Source: Bettongia penicillata ogilbyi (lineage: Eukaryota > Chordata > Mammalia > Diprotodontia > Potoroidae). From it: a stretch of DNA of 64,000 bases. The notes beneath the pieces are model-generated. The model was not told the origin of the DNA. It searched no databases and saw only the letters and a program-made list of their open reading frames with translations. Location of the stretch: the NCBI GenBank assembly GCA_023548195.1, contig JAJHZJ010000009.1, forward strand, positions 5,854,715 to 5,918,714, written 5' to 3'. Position numbers and translations under genes: made by a program. Below are positions 12,034 to 22,689 of the stretch, piece by piece; positions within the stretch are counted from its first letter, which is position 1; every line of letters begins with the position of its first letter.

Positions 12034-12299
12034 CTGTACAGTCTCCACTTTTAACCTTCTCATGGCTATACAATCAACTGAAATTTAAGGCAGCATGTGA
12101 TGCCATTTTGAGTGGTGAGAAGGAAGGAAACATTTCTGTACCTATGCTACCAAAAGAAAATGTAAAGCTGAGAGGAGAAAGGAAGGGTTGGTCAGAATAA
12201 AGGAGGTTGCTATTAAAAGTTCAGTTTTAAAGCACTATATAAATGATAGCTATTATTATTCAAGTTGCTATTTTCTCCAACCTAACCCCTGACCTCTTT

Positions 12300-12430
12300 G
12301 ATGCACTCAGCAAGCATTTATTAAGCATCTTCTCTGTATCAGGTCTTGTGTTAGTGCTGAGGATACAAATTCAAAAATTAAGCAGTCCCTGCCCCCAGGA
12401 AACTTACATTCTTTGGCAGAGAAACAATAT
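12300..12430 (-). repeat. L2 LINE 3' fragment
   Basis: Reversed L2 end: 'agcaagcatttattaagcat', a 'tcaggtcttgtgttagtgct' block and 'cctgcccccaggaaacttac'. Confidence 0.7.
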
Positions 12431-12479
12431 GTACACAGGACTGATTATCCTGGACTCCTTACTTCCACGTCCTTAATTC

Positions 12480-13398
12480 TTATGACTTCTGTCTCTAGTC
12501 TACCCCAGCTATGAATAACCGTGACTATATCTCCATCTTCACGCCCTGCTTGCCTGAATTTCCTCAGAAACAAGAATTCCTGGTTATGACTATCTAACTC
12601 ACTTCTCTCCATCTTATCCACAAGAAAAAAAAAAGACTTTTTTTCAGATATTTTGCTAAAATCTAGGTAAGCTATATTTTTGGTCTTTCCTTTATCTGAT
12701 AATACTATCCACAAAAGGAAATTATTTTTCTTGATGAAGCAAGTGATAACTGTTGTCTTTCCTAAATATCCACTAACCATAACCTTAACAATATTTTCTA
12801 GACTTTTGCTAGGAATCAAAGTCAGCTCATCAGTCTTTTTTTTTAAGATTGGGACATTATTTGCTTTTTTCTAGGCCCATAGCACTTCTCCTGTTCCCTG
12901 TGATTTTCCAAAAATTACTGACAGTAGTTCAACAAAATCACATTTGCTAGTTTTTCAGTTATGCCTAGAATCTAGCTCATTTAAGTCTAATGACTTAAAT
13001 TCATCAAGATTGGCTAGCCATCTCTAAGGTTGGGGTGGTAGGGATAAAAGGAAGGAAAAAAGGGGGAAAGAGAAATTTATATGATAACTTTGTCGTATAA
13101 TTGGAGGGAATAACAAGTTGTACATGATAGATTTGCAGATTCATGTATGGTCATTTTTTTTTTTATCGTACTGTGTGATGAAAATGCTTGTTTCATTCCA
13201 TGAATTGAAAATAAAATAATTTGTTTTTAAAAAAGTTAGACACTCTCTTCCTATGGCCTTAATTATCTTGAGTTTTAACTATTCTCTTTTTTTAACTGCT
13301 CTGCTTTTCCAGTTTAAAAGAAAAAAAATCATTCTTTTGATAAAGAAAACCAAAAGAAAATAGATTCGAAGAGCTCTCCCTTCTCTAGACCTTCCATT
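12480..13398 (-). repeat. CR1/L3 LINE, central part (left arm of a nest)
   Basis: Reversed CR1/L3 coding region: 'atattttgctaaaatctagg', 'atccacaaaaggaaattatt' and a 'ctcatcagtctttttttt' stretch where other copies read as 'accagtctatagtt'. It is interrupted at 13026-13236 by a small L1-like insertion and at 13414-16128 by a HAL1-like element. It appears to resume at 16131. There is no intact frame. Confidence 0.7.
13026..13236 (+). mobile_element. Short L1-like 3' end inserted in CR1/L3
   Basis: A G-rich leader (ggttggggtggtaggga), then 'gaaaatgcttgtttcattcc', 'atgaattgaaaataaaataa' and an A-rich tail give a LINE 3' terminus. The flanks tagccatctct (13015-13025) and tagacactctct (13237-13248) are similar but need one gap, so the duplication is tentative. 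Confidence 0.55.
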
Positions 13399-14037
13399 AA
13401 GATTATCACAATCCAGACAGAGCTAAGATAGCAGAGTGGAAAGACGCACATACTCTACCTCTTCCCCCACAGTCCATAAAATACCTGTAAAAAAGACTCT
13501 CAACAAATTTTAGAGCAATAGAAGCCACAGAGCCATGGTGTGGAGGAGATTTCCAGCCCTGGGTGACCAAGGAGGGTGATGGGAAAGGTTGAACCACAAG
13601 TGGAGTGGAGCCCAGTCCAGTCTTGGCCTCTCAGCACCAGGAGGAGCAGGGCCAGAGCAGGCCTTGGGGGTGGAATCCGGCACCAGCATAGGTTCCCAGA
13701 CCTCCCAACCCACAAATGCCAGAATTAACTTCAAAGGTCAGTGAAAGGACTTTTTCCCCTCCAGTAACAAGGGAGCAGGGTCCTCCCCTAAGCTCGGCCC
13801 CAGGCAATGGTGGCAGTGGCAGCAGCTGGCATTGGCTGAGGTGGTGGTGGCCGCAGCAGGCATTGTTGGAGCCTTAGCATAAAGCCAGGAATTGAGCAGC
13901 TGATCTGTATCTCAGCTGCGAGTCAGGCCTGGGAGTAAACTTCTCTCCTTGGATTGTGCCACTTTGGAGGAACTGAGAACTTAGAGTATACTCTACTCTT
14001 GACAAAGGACCCAAAAGTCAAATAAGTGGTTGGGAAA

Positions 14038-14757
14038 ATGCCCAAAAAAGGGAAAGAAAATAAGACTATAGAAGGTTACTTTCTTGGTGAACAGGTATTC
14101 TCTCCCATCCTTTTGTATGAGGAAGAGCAATGTTTACCATCAGAGGAATACATAAAAGTCAAGGCTTCTGCATCCTAAACCTCCAAAATAAATATAAAAT
14201 GGATCCAGGCCAGGGAAGAGCTCAAAAAGGACTTTGAAAATCAAGTAAGAGAGGTGGAGGAAAAATTGAGAAGAGAAATGAGAGCAATGCAAGAAAATCA
14301 TGAAAAAAGAGTCAACAACTTGCTAAAGGAGACCTGAAAAAATGCTGAAGAAAGTAACACCTTTAAAAATAAGCTAACTCAATTGGCAAAAGAGGTCCAA
14401 AAAGCCAATGAGGAGAAGGCTTTAAATAGCAGAATTAGCCAAATGGAAAAGGAGATTCGAAAGCTCATTGAAGAAAATAGTTCTTTAAAAATTAGAATGG
14501 AACAGATGAAAGCTGATGATTATATGAGAAACCAAGAAATTACAAAACAAAACCAAAATAAAGAAAAAATGGGAGATAATGTGAAATATCTCATTGGAAA
14601 AACAAAACAACTGACCTGGAAAATAGGTCCAGGAGAGGCAATTTTAAAATTATGGGACTACCTGAAAGCCATCATCTTTCATGAAACTATCAAGGAAAAC
14701 TGTCCTGATATTCTAGAACCAGGAGGCAAAATAAATATTCAAAGAATCCACCAATAA
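14038..14757 (+). pseudogene. L1/HAL1 ORF1p-like RNA-binding protein remnant
   Basis: L1 ORF1p is a coiled-coil trimer that binds element RNA as a chaperone. The frame opens at ATG 14038 (MPKKGKENK...), stops near 14176, and resumes as a charged helical stretch with heptad-like Leu/Ile spacing (14190-14570), interrupted by a TGA near 14336. The longest open piece is 14383-14757, 124 codons, beginning AKEVQKANEEKALNSR. Near 14614 the frame shifts: the next frame reads RRGNFKIMGLPES, the start of the RNA-recognition domain in marsupial ORF1p. The frame is therefore dead, with at least two stops and one frameshift. The minus-strand frame 19827-19567 is the matching part of the second copy. Confidence 0.85.
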
Positions 14758-15190
14758 CTTTCTGAAAGCGATCTAAAAACAGAAACTCCTAGGAATATTG
14801 TAACCAAATTCCAGAGTTCCCAGGTCAAGGAGAAAATATTGCAAGCAGCTAGAAAGAAAAAAATTCAAGTATTGTGAAAATACAGTCAGGATAACACAAG
14901 ATCTAGCAGCTTCTACATTAAGGGATCAAAGGGCTTGGAATATGATATTCCAGAAGTCAAAGGAACTGGGATTAAAACCAAGAATCACATACCCATCAAG
15001 CATTCTTGATGAAAATTCCTGTGCTGAAAAGAAAATTTGACTTTCAAACACAAGAATCAAGGGACACATGAAAAGGTAAAGAGGAAAGAGAAATCACAAG
15101 GGGCTTACTAAAGTTGAACTGTTTACATTCCTACATGGAAAGAGACAATATTTGTAACTCTTGAAACTCAGTATCTGGGTAGTTGGAGGG

Positions 15191-15193
<3 letters not shown>

Positions 15194-15226
<33 letters not shown>
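15194..15226 (+). repeat. (AC)n microsatellite
   Basis: About 16 AC units inside the 3' region of the HAL1-like element, followed by a short GA run. Confidence 0.97.
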
Positions 15227-15229
<3 letters not shown>

Positions 15230-15705
15230 GGAGAGAGAGAGAGCAGAGTAAGTTGAATAGGAAGGAATCATATCTTAAAAAATAAAGTTAAGGGGTGAGA
15301 GAGGAACACATTGGGAGGAGAAAGAGAGAAGTGGAATGGGGTAAATTATCTTTCAAAGAAGAGGCAAGAAAAAGTTTTTCCAATGGAGGGGAAAAGGGGG
15401 GAGGAGAGAGGGAAAAAGTGAAGCTTCCTCTCATCATAATTGGGCCAAGGAAGGAATAACATGCACACTCAATTTGGTATAAAAATCTATCTTACACTAC
15501 AGGAAAATAGGGGAGAAGGGGATAAGCAGGGTGGGGCGGAGGATGGAAAGGAAGGCAAATGGGAGGAGGGTCCAATTAGAAGTAAATACTCTTGGGGAAG
15601 GTCAAGGTGAAAAGAGAGAATAGAAGAATTGGGGGGCAGGATAGGATGGAGTGAAATGCAGTTAACCTTAAACAACATGACTATTATGGAAGTCATTTGC
15701 AAAAC

Positions 15706-15712
<7 letters not shown>

Positions 15713-15792
<80 letters not shown>
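15713..15792 (+). repeat. Compound (AT)n(AG)n microsatellite
   Basis: About 17 AT units pass directly into about 22 AG units, inside the HAL1-like element. Open frames called across it on both strands are artefacts. Confidence 0.97.
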
Positions 15793-15794
<2 letters not shown>

Positions 15795-16130
15795 TGTATT
15801 GAATTGCTTGCCTTCTCAGTGGGGATGGATGAGGAGAGAGGAAGGAATAGAAGTTGGAACTCAAAGTTTTAGGAATAGAACTGGGAAATAAGAAATACAG
15901 GTAATGGGGTATAAAAATTTAGCTTGCCCTACAGGATAGGAAAGAAGATGGGGATAAGGAAAGGGAGGGGTGTTAATAGGGAGGGCGCATTGGTGGAAGG
16001 GACAATCAGAATGCAAGGTATTTTGGAGTGGGAGGAGAAGAGAGATGGGGAGAAAATTTGGAACTCAAAATTTTGTGGAAATGAATGTTGGAAACGTAAA
16101 GTAAATAAATGAATAAAAATTTACAAAAAA

Positions 16131-17350
16131 GATCATCACAATCACCCTTAGCAACAGTTCTATCTCCTCTTTGACCTTCAACTTTTACACAGTAGGACTA
16201 ACAAAACCTTTTTATTTTCCGTAGCATTCATAGGCAAGTTGCATTCTTTTTGAGCATTAGTGCCAGCCTTGTGTATTCATTCTCCACTACCTATCCTTGG
16301 TTCACCTTCTCTATATGTCTTTTGAAAGTGTAAACTAGATGATAAACCATTTATGCATCCAAATCTTTCTCTTTAGATAACTCCTCTTTTTCTACTTCAT
16401 CAGAATTTTTCCCATTGTATTTACAAATTTTCATTTTTGAGAACTTTCTATCATTACTTAAAATTTCCTAACAGATTTTTAGATTATAAGATCCTACCTA
16501 CCCTTTCAAATCTGCTTTCCTAAAATCTAGAGTACATGTCCAATTATGTGTCCCCTTCTACAACTTATAACAAATCCTAAGGTGGAGTAGTTGCTTCCCT
16601 GGAAGGATTCCATTGTTCTACTTTAAGAAGTTCTTCCTTTATAGTGAGAGTTAAACTGAGAAGAGAGGATCTCCATATCATTTCCTCTGCCTTTTGAAAG
16701 ATAAAATTGTCATTAAGGAAAGACAAAAATGTATCAACTGCTCTACTTTTGGTTTAGACAGAGATATCCAGCAAACATCCAGATAATTAAAGTCTCCTCC
16801 CACTATTGTGTCTCCATGCCAGGCTTTGATTCATTTCCTAGATTCTTTGTGTTTCCCAGTTCTGTCCTGGTAGCTTTTGGTATAGCTCTGCAAAAATGCC
16901 ATTTCTGTTTCTTCCTCCATTAATTATAACCCAAACACTCTGTACCATGCTTCCCTCCTCTGGTCCCTAGATTTTCTCCCATAATTATGTTTTCCACACC
17001 TCTTTTACCTATTCTGTTCCTTTGGATACATACTTCCAATCCATATTCTGATCAAGGCTCATATCCCAACAAGTCTCAAGGATAGCTATCAAGTTAAATT
17101 GCCTTCTTTCATCAGGATCTCTAGTTTATCTTACTTACTTCAATTCACTCCGTCCAACAAATATATACTATCACCTAAGACTTCATTCATTTGTGTATAG
17201 ATCACAAGTTTTCTTTATGGTAATTTTATTATTTCGTTTACTGTGAATTACTAGGCACCTTTACAGTCATTCTTTTGCCTACTTTGTAGTTATTCAATGG
17301 TTTCTAGCTGAGTAAATATATTTAAGCAGTTTTCTCTCTCACCTTTTTTT
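16131..17350 (-). repeat. CR1/L3 LINE, 5' coding part (right arm of the nest)
   Basis: Reversed CR1/L3 continuing from 13398 across the HAL1 insertion. Landmarks are 'tgctttcctaaaatctagag', then 'tgataaaattgtcattaagg'-type sequence near 16700, 'ccagataattaaagtctcct' and 'cccactattgtgt'. The right end fades near 17350. Confidence 0.65.
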
Positions 17351-17574
17351 AGCTTAAAGTCTTTTAAATGAGATTTCACTGATTTTAGTCAAATATCAGC
17401 AATACATTATAATAACAATTAGCTCATGTTTAGCCAGGGGATGATATAATGGCCCTCAGGTCTATGTGACCCCCTTTTCTTTCTATTTTATGGAGTATAC
17501 ATTGGACAAAAATATTATTAATCAAATCATAGCAGCTCAGAGTCCCAGTTAGGACACTTCCTAGCATTAGGTTC

Positions 17575-17750
17575 ATAGATTTATAGTTTTAAATCTGAAA
17601 GAGACTTTAGAGATCCTACCACCTCATTTTACAGATGAGAAAATTGAGGCCCAGAGAGATCAAATGATTTATCTAGGATCACACCACTAGTACATCTTTG
17701 TGAAAGGATTTGAACCCAGCTTGACTCCAGCTGCATCACTCATGCTTCAC
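17575..17750 (-). repeat. MIR-type SINE
   Basis: Reversed MIR core: 'cctcattttacagatgagaa', 'ttgaggcccagagagatc' and 'aggatttgaacccagcttga'. Confidence 0.8.
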
Positions 17751-17784
17751 TTTAAAAATATTTTAAAATATCCTCATTTTGTAG

Positions 17785-18560
17785 ATTCATTCATTCAACT
17801 CATTCAATAAAGATTTATTAGGAGCCTACTATGTGCCAGGCCTTGTGCTAAGTGATGAGGATATAAGATCTTTAAGGATCTTATAATCTCATAGGGAAGA
17901 AAACATGCAAACAAATACATACAAAGCAAGCTATATGTAAGATAAATATAAAATCATTAAAAAGGGAAAGCACCACAAATAAATGGGGTTAGAATCACAT
18001 TTAGGGTTAGAATCGCATTTAGGGTTAGAATTGATTAGGGAAGACTTCCTCTAAAAGGTTTAGTTAGGACTTTAAGAAAACTAGAAAGGTAAGTAGTTGG
18101 AGAAGAAGAAGGAAAGCATTCCAAGTATTGAGGACAGCCAGAAAAAATGAGCCCAGAAATGGAGTGTCTTGTTCGGTGAACAGCCAGGAAGGCAGCATCA
18201 TTGGATCAAAGAGTACATGGCAAGGAGTAAGATATGAGAATATTAGAAAGGTAGAAAGGATGTAGGTTATGAAGGGAGCTGTTGAACACCAAACAGAGAA
18301 TTTTGTATTTGATCTCGGAAGCCATAATGAGTCACTGGAGTTTATTCAGTAAGGGGATGACAAGGTTGGATCTGCACATTGGAAAAAATCACTTTAGCAG
18401 CTGAATGGAAGATGGGTTAGAGTAAGGAGAGATGTGAGACAGGCAGAACCAACAGTAGGCTATTGCAATAGTATAGGAGTGAGGCGATAAGTACCTGCAC
18501 CAGAGTGATGGCAGTGTTACAGGATAGAAGGGGAAGTATTTGAGAAATGTTACAAAAGTG
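17785..18560 (-). repeat. Long L2 LINE 3' copy
   Basis: About 780 bp of reversed L2. It starts with 'cattcaataaagatttatta' and 'actatgtgccaggccttgtg', continues through 'gccataatgagtcactggag' and 'ttgcaatagtataggagtga', and ends near 'acaaaagtgaaatcaacagg'. It directly abuts the inverted HAL1-like element. Confidence 0.85.
17986..18037 (+). repeat. Three copies of an 18-bp unit with TTAGGGTTAG junctions
   Basis: The units are 17986-18003, 18004-18021 and a 16-bp third unit at 18022-18037. They read gggttagaatcacattta and gggttagaatcgcattta, with the third shorter. Each junction creates TTAGGGTTAG, a telomere-like 10-mer. The repeat lies inside the L2 copy at a place where the other L2 copies have no repeat. 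Confidence 0.9.
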
Positions 18561-18564
18561 AAAT

Positions 18565-20680
18565 CAACAGGTTCTTACTTTTATAAATTTGACTGTTCTC
18601 TATATGTTTGAGAAATGAAGCCTTTATCAGAGATACTTGCTTCAAAATTTTTTTTCACAATTACTGTTGCTAACTGTATTTCCCTCCATCCTATTCCGCC
18701 AAGCCCTGTTTATTCCATTTTCTCTCTCCTTTAGCCCTGTCCCTCCTCAAAAATGTTTTGTTTCTGACTACCTCCTTCCCCAGTCTGCCTTCCCTTCTAT
18801 CATTTCCTCCCACCCCCACTTTCTCTTATCCCCTTCCGCTCCTACTTTCTTATAGGGTAAGACAGATTTCTATACCCAATTGAGTATGTATCTCTTTGAG
18901 TCAAATCTGATGACAGTAAGGTTCACTAAGTCCCCCTCACCTCTTCCCTCATCCCCTCCACTGTAAAAACTTTTTCTTGCCTCTTTTATGTGAGATAATT
19001 TACCTTATTCTATCTCTTCTTTTCTCTTTCCCCAGTACATTTTTCTCTTACTCTTTAATTTTATTTTTAGATGTCATCCCTTCATATTCAACTCACAACT
19101 TTGCCTTCTGTCTATATATACTCCTAACAACCCTAACAATGAGAAAGGTATTATGAGTTACAAATATCATCTTGCCATGTAGGATTGTAAATAGTTCAAC
19201 CTTATTAAGTCCTTTATGATGTTTCTTTCCTGTTTGCCTTTTTATGATTCTCCTGAGTCTTGTATTTGAAAGTCAAATGTTTTCAGCTCTGGTCTTTTCA
19301 TCAAGAATGCTTAAAAGTTCTCTATCTCACTGAATTCCCATTTTTTCCCCCCAGAAGGATTATACTCAGTTTTACTGGGTATGTGATTCTTGGTTGTAAT
19401 CCTAACTCCTTTGTGCTTTGGAATATTATATTCTAAGCCCTCTGACCCTTTAATGTAGAAGTTGCTATATCTTTTCCTAACCTAACTATGCCTCTGACAT
19501 ACTTGAATTATTTCCTTCTGACTGCTTGCAATATTTTCTCCTTGATCTGTGACCTCTGAAATTTGGCTATAATATTCCTGGAAGTTTCCATTTGGGGATC
19601 TCTTTCAGGAGGTTAGGGTGGATTCTTTCCATTTCTATTTTACTCTCTGGTTCTAGAATATAGGGGCAGTTTTCCTTAAAAATATCTTGAAAGATGATAT
19701 CAAAGTTCTGTTTTTGATCAGGGCTTTCAGGTAGTCCAATAATTTTTAAATTCTCTCTCCTGGATCTCTTTTCCAGGTCAGTTGTTTTTCCAACTAGATA
19801 TTTCACATTGTCTTCTATTTGTTTCATTCTTTTGGTTTTGTTTTATTGTGACTTGATTTCTTATAAAGTCATTGGTTTCCATTTGCTCCATTCCAATTTT
19901 TAAGAAATTATTTTCTTCAGTGAGCTTTTGGATTTCTTTTGCCATCTGGCATAGTCTGTTTTTAAGGTGTTATTTTCTTCAGTATTGTTATCTCCTTTAC
20001 CAAGCTATTGACTCTTTTTTCCTGATTTTCTTGCATCGCTCTCATTTCTCTTCCCAATTTTTCTTCTATCTCTCTTACTTGGTTTTCAAAATCCTTTTTG
20101 AGCTCTTCCATGGCCTGAGACCAATTCGTATTTTCCTTTGGATGTTAGGAGCTTTGACTTTGTTGTCTTCTGAGTGTGTTTTGAGTTTCCTTGTCACCAC
20201 AGTAACTTTCTGTAGCTAGAGGGTTTTTGTCCTGTTGTTTATGCATTTTCCCAGTCTATTACTTGACTTTTAAGCCTTTGTTAAAGTACGGCTCTTATTC
20301 CAGGGTAGACAGAGTATTGTCCCAAGCTTCAGGGGTTTTGTCCAACTATTTTCAGAGATAATTCTAGGGACCTATAAATTTTCAGTTCTTCCAAGGTGGT
20401 ATGATCTAAGGAGAGATGTTTACTACTCTTCTGATCTGTGCTCTGGTCTGTGAGTGACCACAAGCACTCTTTTCTGCCCTGGAATTGTGTGGAGGGTCCT
20501 CCCTTCACTGTGGTCACAAGCTCTGCTATGCTGGTGATCCTCTTTGCCCTTAGACTGCCACCCAGGATTGCAATCTGGATCCAAGAATTTGTTTAAGTCA
20601 TTTTTAAAGGTATTTGGAGGGGTTTGGGGAAGAGCTCAGTCTAGTCCCTGCCTTAGCTCTGTAATCTTGGCTCCACCCAA
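18565..20680 (-). mobile_element. Second HAL1-like/L1 element, inverted relative to the first
   Basis: On the minus strand the 5' end lies near 20680 (complement of 'cttggctccacccaaaccc', the GGTGGAGCCAAGATTACAG opening). An ORF1-like part follows, with the open piece 19827-19567 reading MKQIEDNVKYLVGKTTDLEK and then a KIIGLPESPDQ segment. Next comes a 3' region ending in GGAATAGGATGGAGGGAAAT. Past that (18565-18650) is a stretch like L1 ORF2 ('AGTATCTCTGATAAAGGC'). It shares this ORF1-then-3'-region layout with 13414-16128. I found no target-site duplication. Confidence 0.75.
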
Positions 20681-20873
20681 ACCCAAATCTTTTTTCAGGC
20701 TGGGTGGGAATATCTGTCTGTCTGAATTTCAGATCTTAATAAGGAAGTCAATTCTTGACCATGTATACGTGTATATGTGTACATCTACATGTGTGTGTAT
20801 ACATTTATATATTATACATATATATGTATATGAGTTACAAATATCTTCCCATGTAGGAATGTAAACAGTTGAG

Positions 20874-20875
<2 letters not shown>

Positions 20876-20916
<41 letters not shown>

Positions 20917-20935
20917 TATATATAAATATATTCAT
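20876..20935 (+). repeat. (AT)n microsatellite
   Basis: About 60 bp of near-perfect AT repeat with a TATGCATATA break near 20912, following an AT-rich tract from 20760. Confidence 0.97.
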
Positions 20936-20939
20936 ACAC

Positions 20940-21024
20940 ACACTAAATAAATATACATGAGAACTAGGCTCAGAAATGGTGACTTGCCCATGTTCACACA
21001 TGTGTATGTGTGTGTGTATGTGTC

Positions 21025-21085
<61 letters not shown>

Positions 21086-21140
21086 AAGGACTTGAACCCA
21101 GGTCTTCCTGATTTTGAGGTCAATTCTCCTCTACCTCTTG
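20940..21140 (-). repeat. MIR-type SINE split by GT/GA microsatellite
   Basis: Reversed MIR: 'actaggctcagaaatggtga', then CTTGCCCATG-TTCACACA, and after the (GT)n(GA)n tract (21003-21088) the end 'ggacttgaacccaggtcttc' plus CTGATTTTGAG. The microsatellite grew inside the SINE. Confidence 0.8.
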
Positions 21141-21154
21141 AAACTTAACTTTTC

Positions 21155-21157
21155 TCC

Positions 21158-21206
<49 letters not shown>

Positions 21207-21300
21207 CCTCTCTCTCTCTCTCTCTTTCTCTCCCTCCCTCTCTCTCTCTCTTCCTCTCTCTCTCTCTGTCTCTCTCCCCTCCTGTCTCTTGACTTTTCTC
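21155..21300 (+). repeat. (CT)n-rich tract
   Basis: About 145 bp of CT repeat with CCT, TTT and CTG interruptions. It is the complement type of the GA tract at 21035-21088, so these arms, about 70 bp apart, could pair. Open frames across it are artefacts. Confidence 0.97.
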
Positions 21301-21479
21301 CAGCTCAGCATATGTATATGTACATATATATAATATGCATATATACATACATATATATGTGTTTGCATTGTGTACATGCATATTCAAACTATAGATTGCA
21401 GAAAAGAACTACCTACACCAATGAAATCACATGTCCAATTAAATGTAAGAGAAGGGAGAAGGGAAGAGAAAGGGAAGGG

Positions 21480-21950
21480 AATAAACATTTATATAGAACC
21501 TACTATGTGCCAGACACTTTGCTAAGTACTTTTTACAAACATGTCCTCTGGGCTATTCCCCTAACAGGCACTTCCACTTCACCGTCCTTGGACTGACTTC
21601 TACCTTGAATTCTGGGGAGCACTAGGGAAACCTACTCCTAAGACTATTGTTTATGAGCCCTCAACTATATGTTTCTAGTTATTAGTCAGTCCGCTGATAC
21701 AATTAGCTCTTAGTAAAGGAATTTACTGACATGGCGCAGTCAAAAGAGTAGCTATAAAACATTTTCTCCCATAACCTGGAACGTACTCTACATTAAATAC
21801 ATGCAGTGTCTCTCATAAGAGTACAATGGTAGTGAGGCATATATGTAGGGAATACATGTGGCCAAAGTAACTCACAACTGTAGTACTACAGGGATAGTGT
21901 CAGCTCTACTTGCTTGAGTTCTCATTTTCTCTTTTCTCCTTTCATTCATC
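21480..21950. other. MIR/L2-type debris then unassigned sequence
   Basis: The first 70 bp ('tatagaacctactatgtgcc') are a reversed L2 or MIR end. Nothing is recognised from about 21560 to 21950. Confidence 0.4.
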
Positions 21951-21951
21951 A

Positions 21952-22185
21952 GAGGTAGCACAGTGGGTAGAGTACTAGCCCTAGAGGCAGGAAGACTTAT
22001 CCTTCTAAGTTCAAATCCAGCCTCAGACATTTCCTAGCTGTGTGACTCTGGGCAAGTCACTTAACCCTGTTTATCTCAGTTTCCTCATTTGTAAAATGAG
22101 TGGGAGAAGGAAATGGCAAACCGCTCCATTATCTTTGCCAAGAAAGCCCCAAATGGGGGTCCCAAGGGCTAAAAAATAACAACAG
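21952..22185 (+). repeat. tRNA-headed SINE with BovB/RTE-like tail
   Basis: The order is: tRNA-like head with internal B-box-like GTTCAAATCC, core 'tgactctgggcaagtcactt', 'tttcctcatttgtaaaatga' and the 3' part 'ggcaaaccgctccattatct', then TTTGCCAAGAAAGCCCCAAAT. The terminal tail is short here. Confidence 0.88.
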
Positions 22186-22276
22186 CAAAAAACTCTTTGA
22201 AATCTGTATTTTTGCTTTGCTTTGATGCTACAGGGTCCATCTCCAGGCTTGGATGACTGCTCTTTGTCTATCGCGC

Positions 22277-22279
<3 letters not shown>

Positions 22280-22331
<52 letters not shown>
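22280..22331 (+). repeat. (GT)n microsatellite
   Basis: About 26 uninterrupted GT units. Confidence 0.98.
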
Positions 22332-22332
<1 letters not shown>

Positions 22333-22339
22333 ATTTCTC

Positions 22340-22689
22340 TCAACTATCCTTAAACTCTTTAACTGACTCCAACTGTTCCATGGTGTTTCTGAGGGTGTAG
22401 TTCTGCTCCAAGATACCTAGCAGGAGATAAAGAGGAGAGAGAAAGAAATTTCCTCCTTCCTCCCACCCTACAAAGAGCTCCCAGCATTGTCTTGTCTCCA
22501 GGGTCATAACTAATTTTCAGCCTGACAAATGGCTTTGCTGTTACTACTTATTTGGTATGCTTGTACTTTACAAAGAGAGGAGAGAGTTTTAACACCTCGT
22601 TAACATGTAGACACCTAATCTTCTGTGATTATCTCCTTTGATTGTGTCAGCTATGATGGGGGAAGGCAAATCCCCCTGCCCACATACAT
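22340..22689. other. Unassigned sequence
   Basis: Nothing recognised. Confidence 0.4.

Larger units (their letters stand above)
13414..16128 (+). mobile_element. Near full-length HAL1-like (half-L1, ORF1-only) retrotransposon
   Basis: The 5' end has the L1-type opening 'gagctaagatagcagagtgg' and a GC-richer leader. A broken ORF1 follows (14038-14757), then a G/A-rich 3' region with microsatellites and the 3' end 'gaatgttggaaacgtaaagt' plus an A-rich tail at 16110-16128. No reverse transcriptase region lies between ORF1 and the tail. That is the defining layout of HAL1 elements, which must borrow L1 reverse transcriptase. The flanks aagattatcacaatc (13399-13413) and aagatcatcacaatc (16129-16143) match at 14 of 15, and the left flank reads TT|AAGA, an L1 endonuclease-type site. 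An old L1 that lost ORF2 before or during insertion cannot be excluded, but the intact brackets argue for one insertion of this structure. Confidence 0.85.

Noticed and set aside
15487..15891. Open frames with SLSLSL and EREREREREM-type runs
   Set aside because: They are translations of the (AT)n(AG)n tract inside the HAL1-like element.
21114..21596. 160-codon open frame rich in Ser/Leu
   Set aside because: It comes from the (CT)n tract followed by AT-rich sequence, with no domain.
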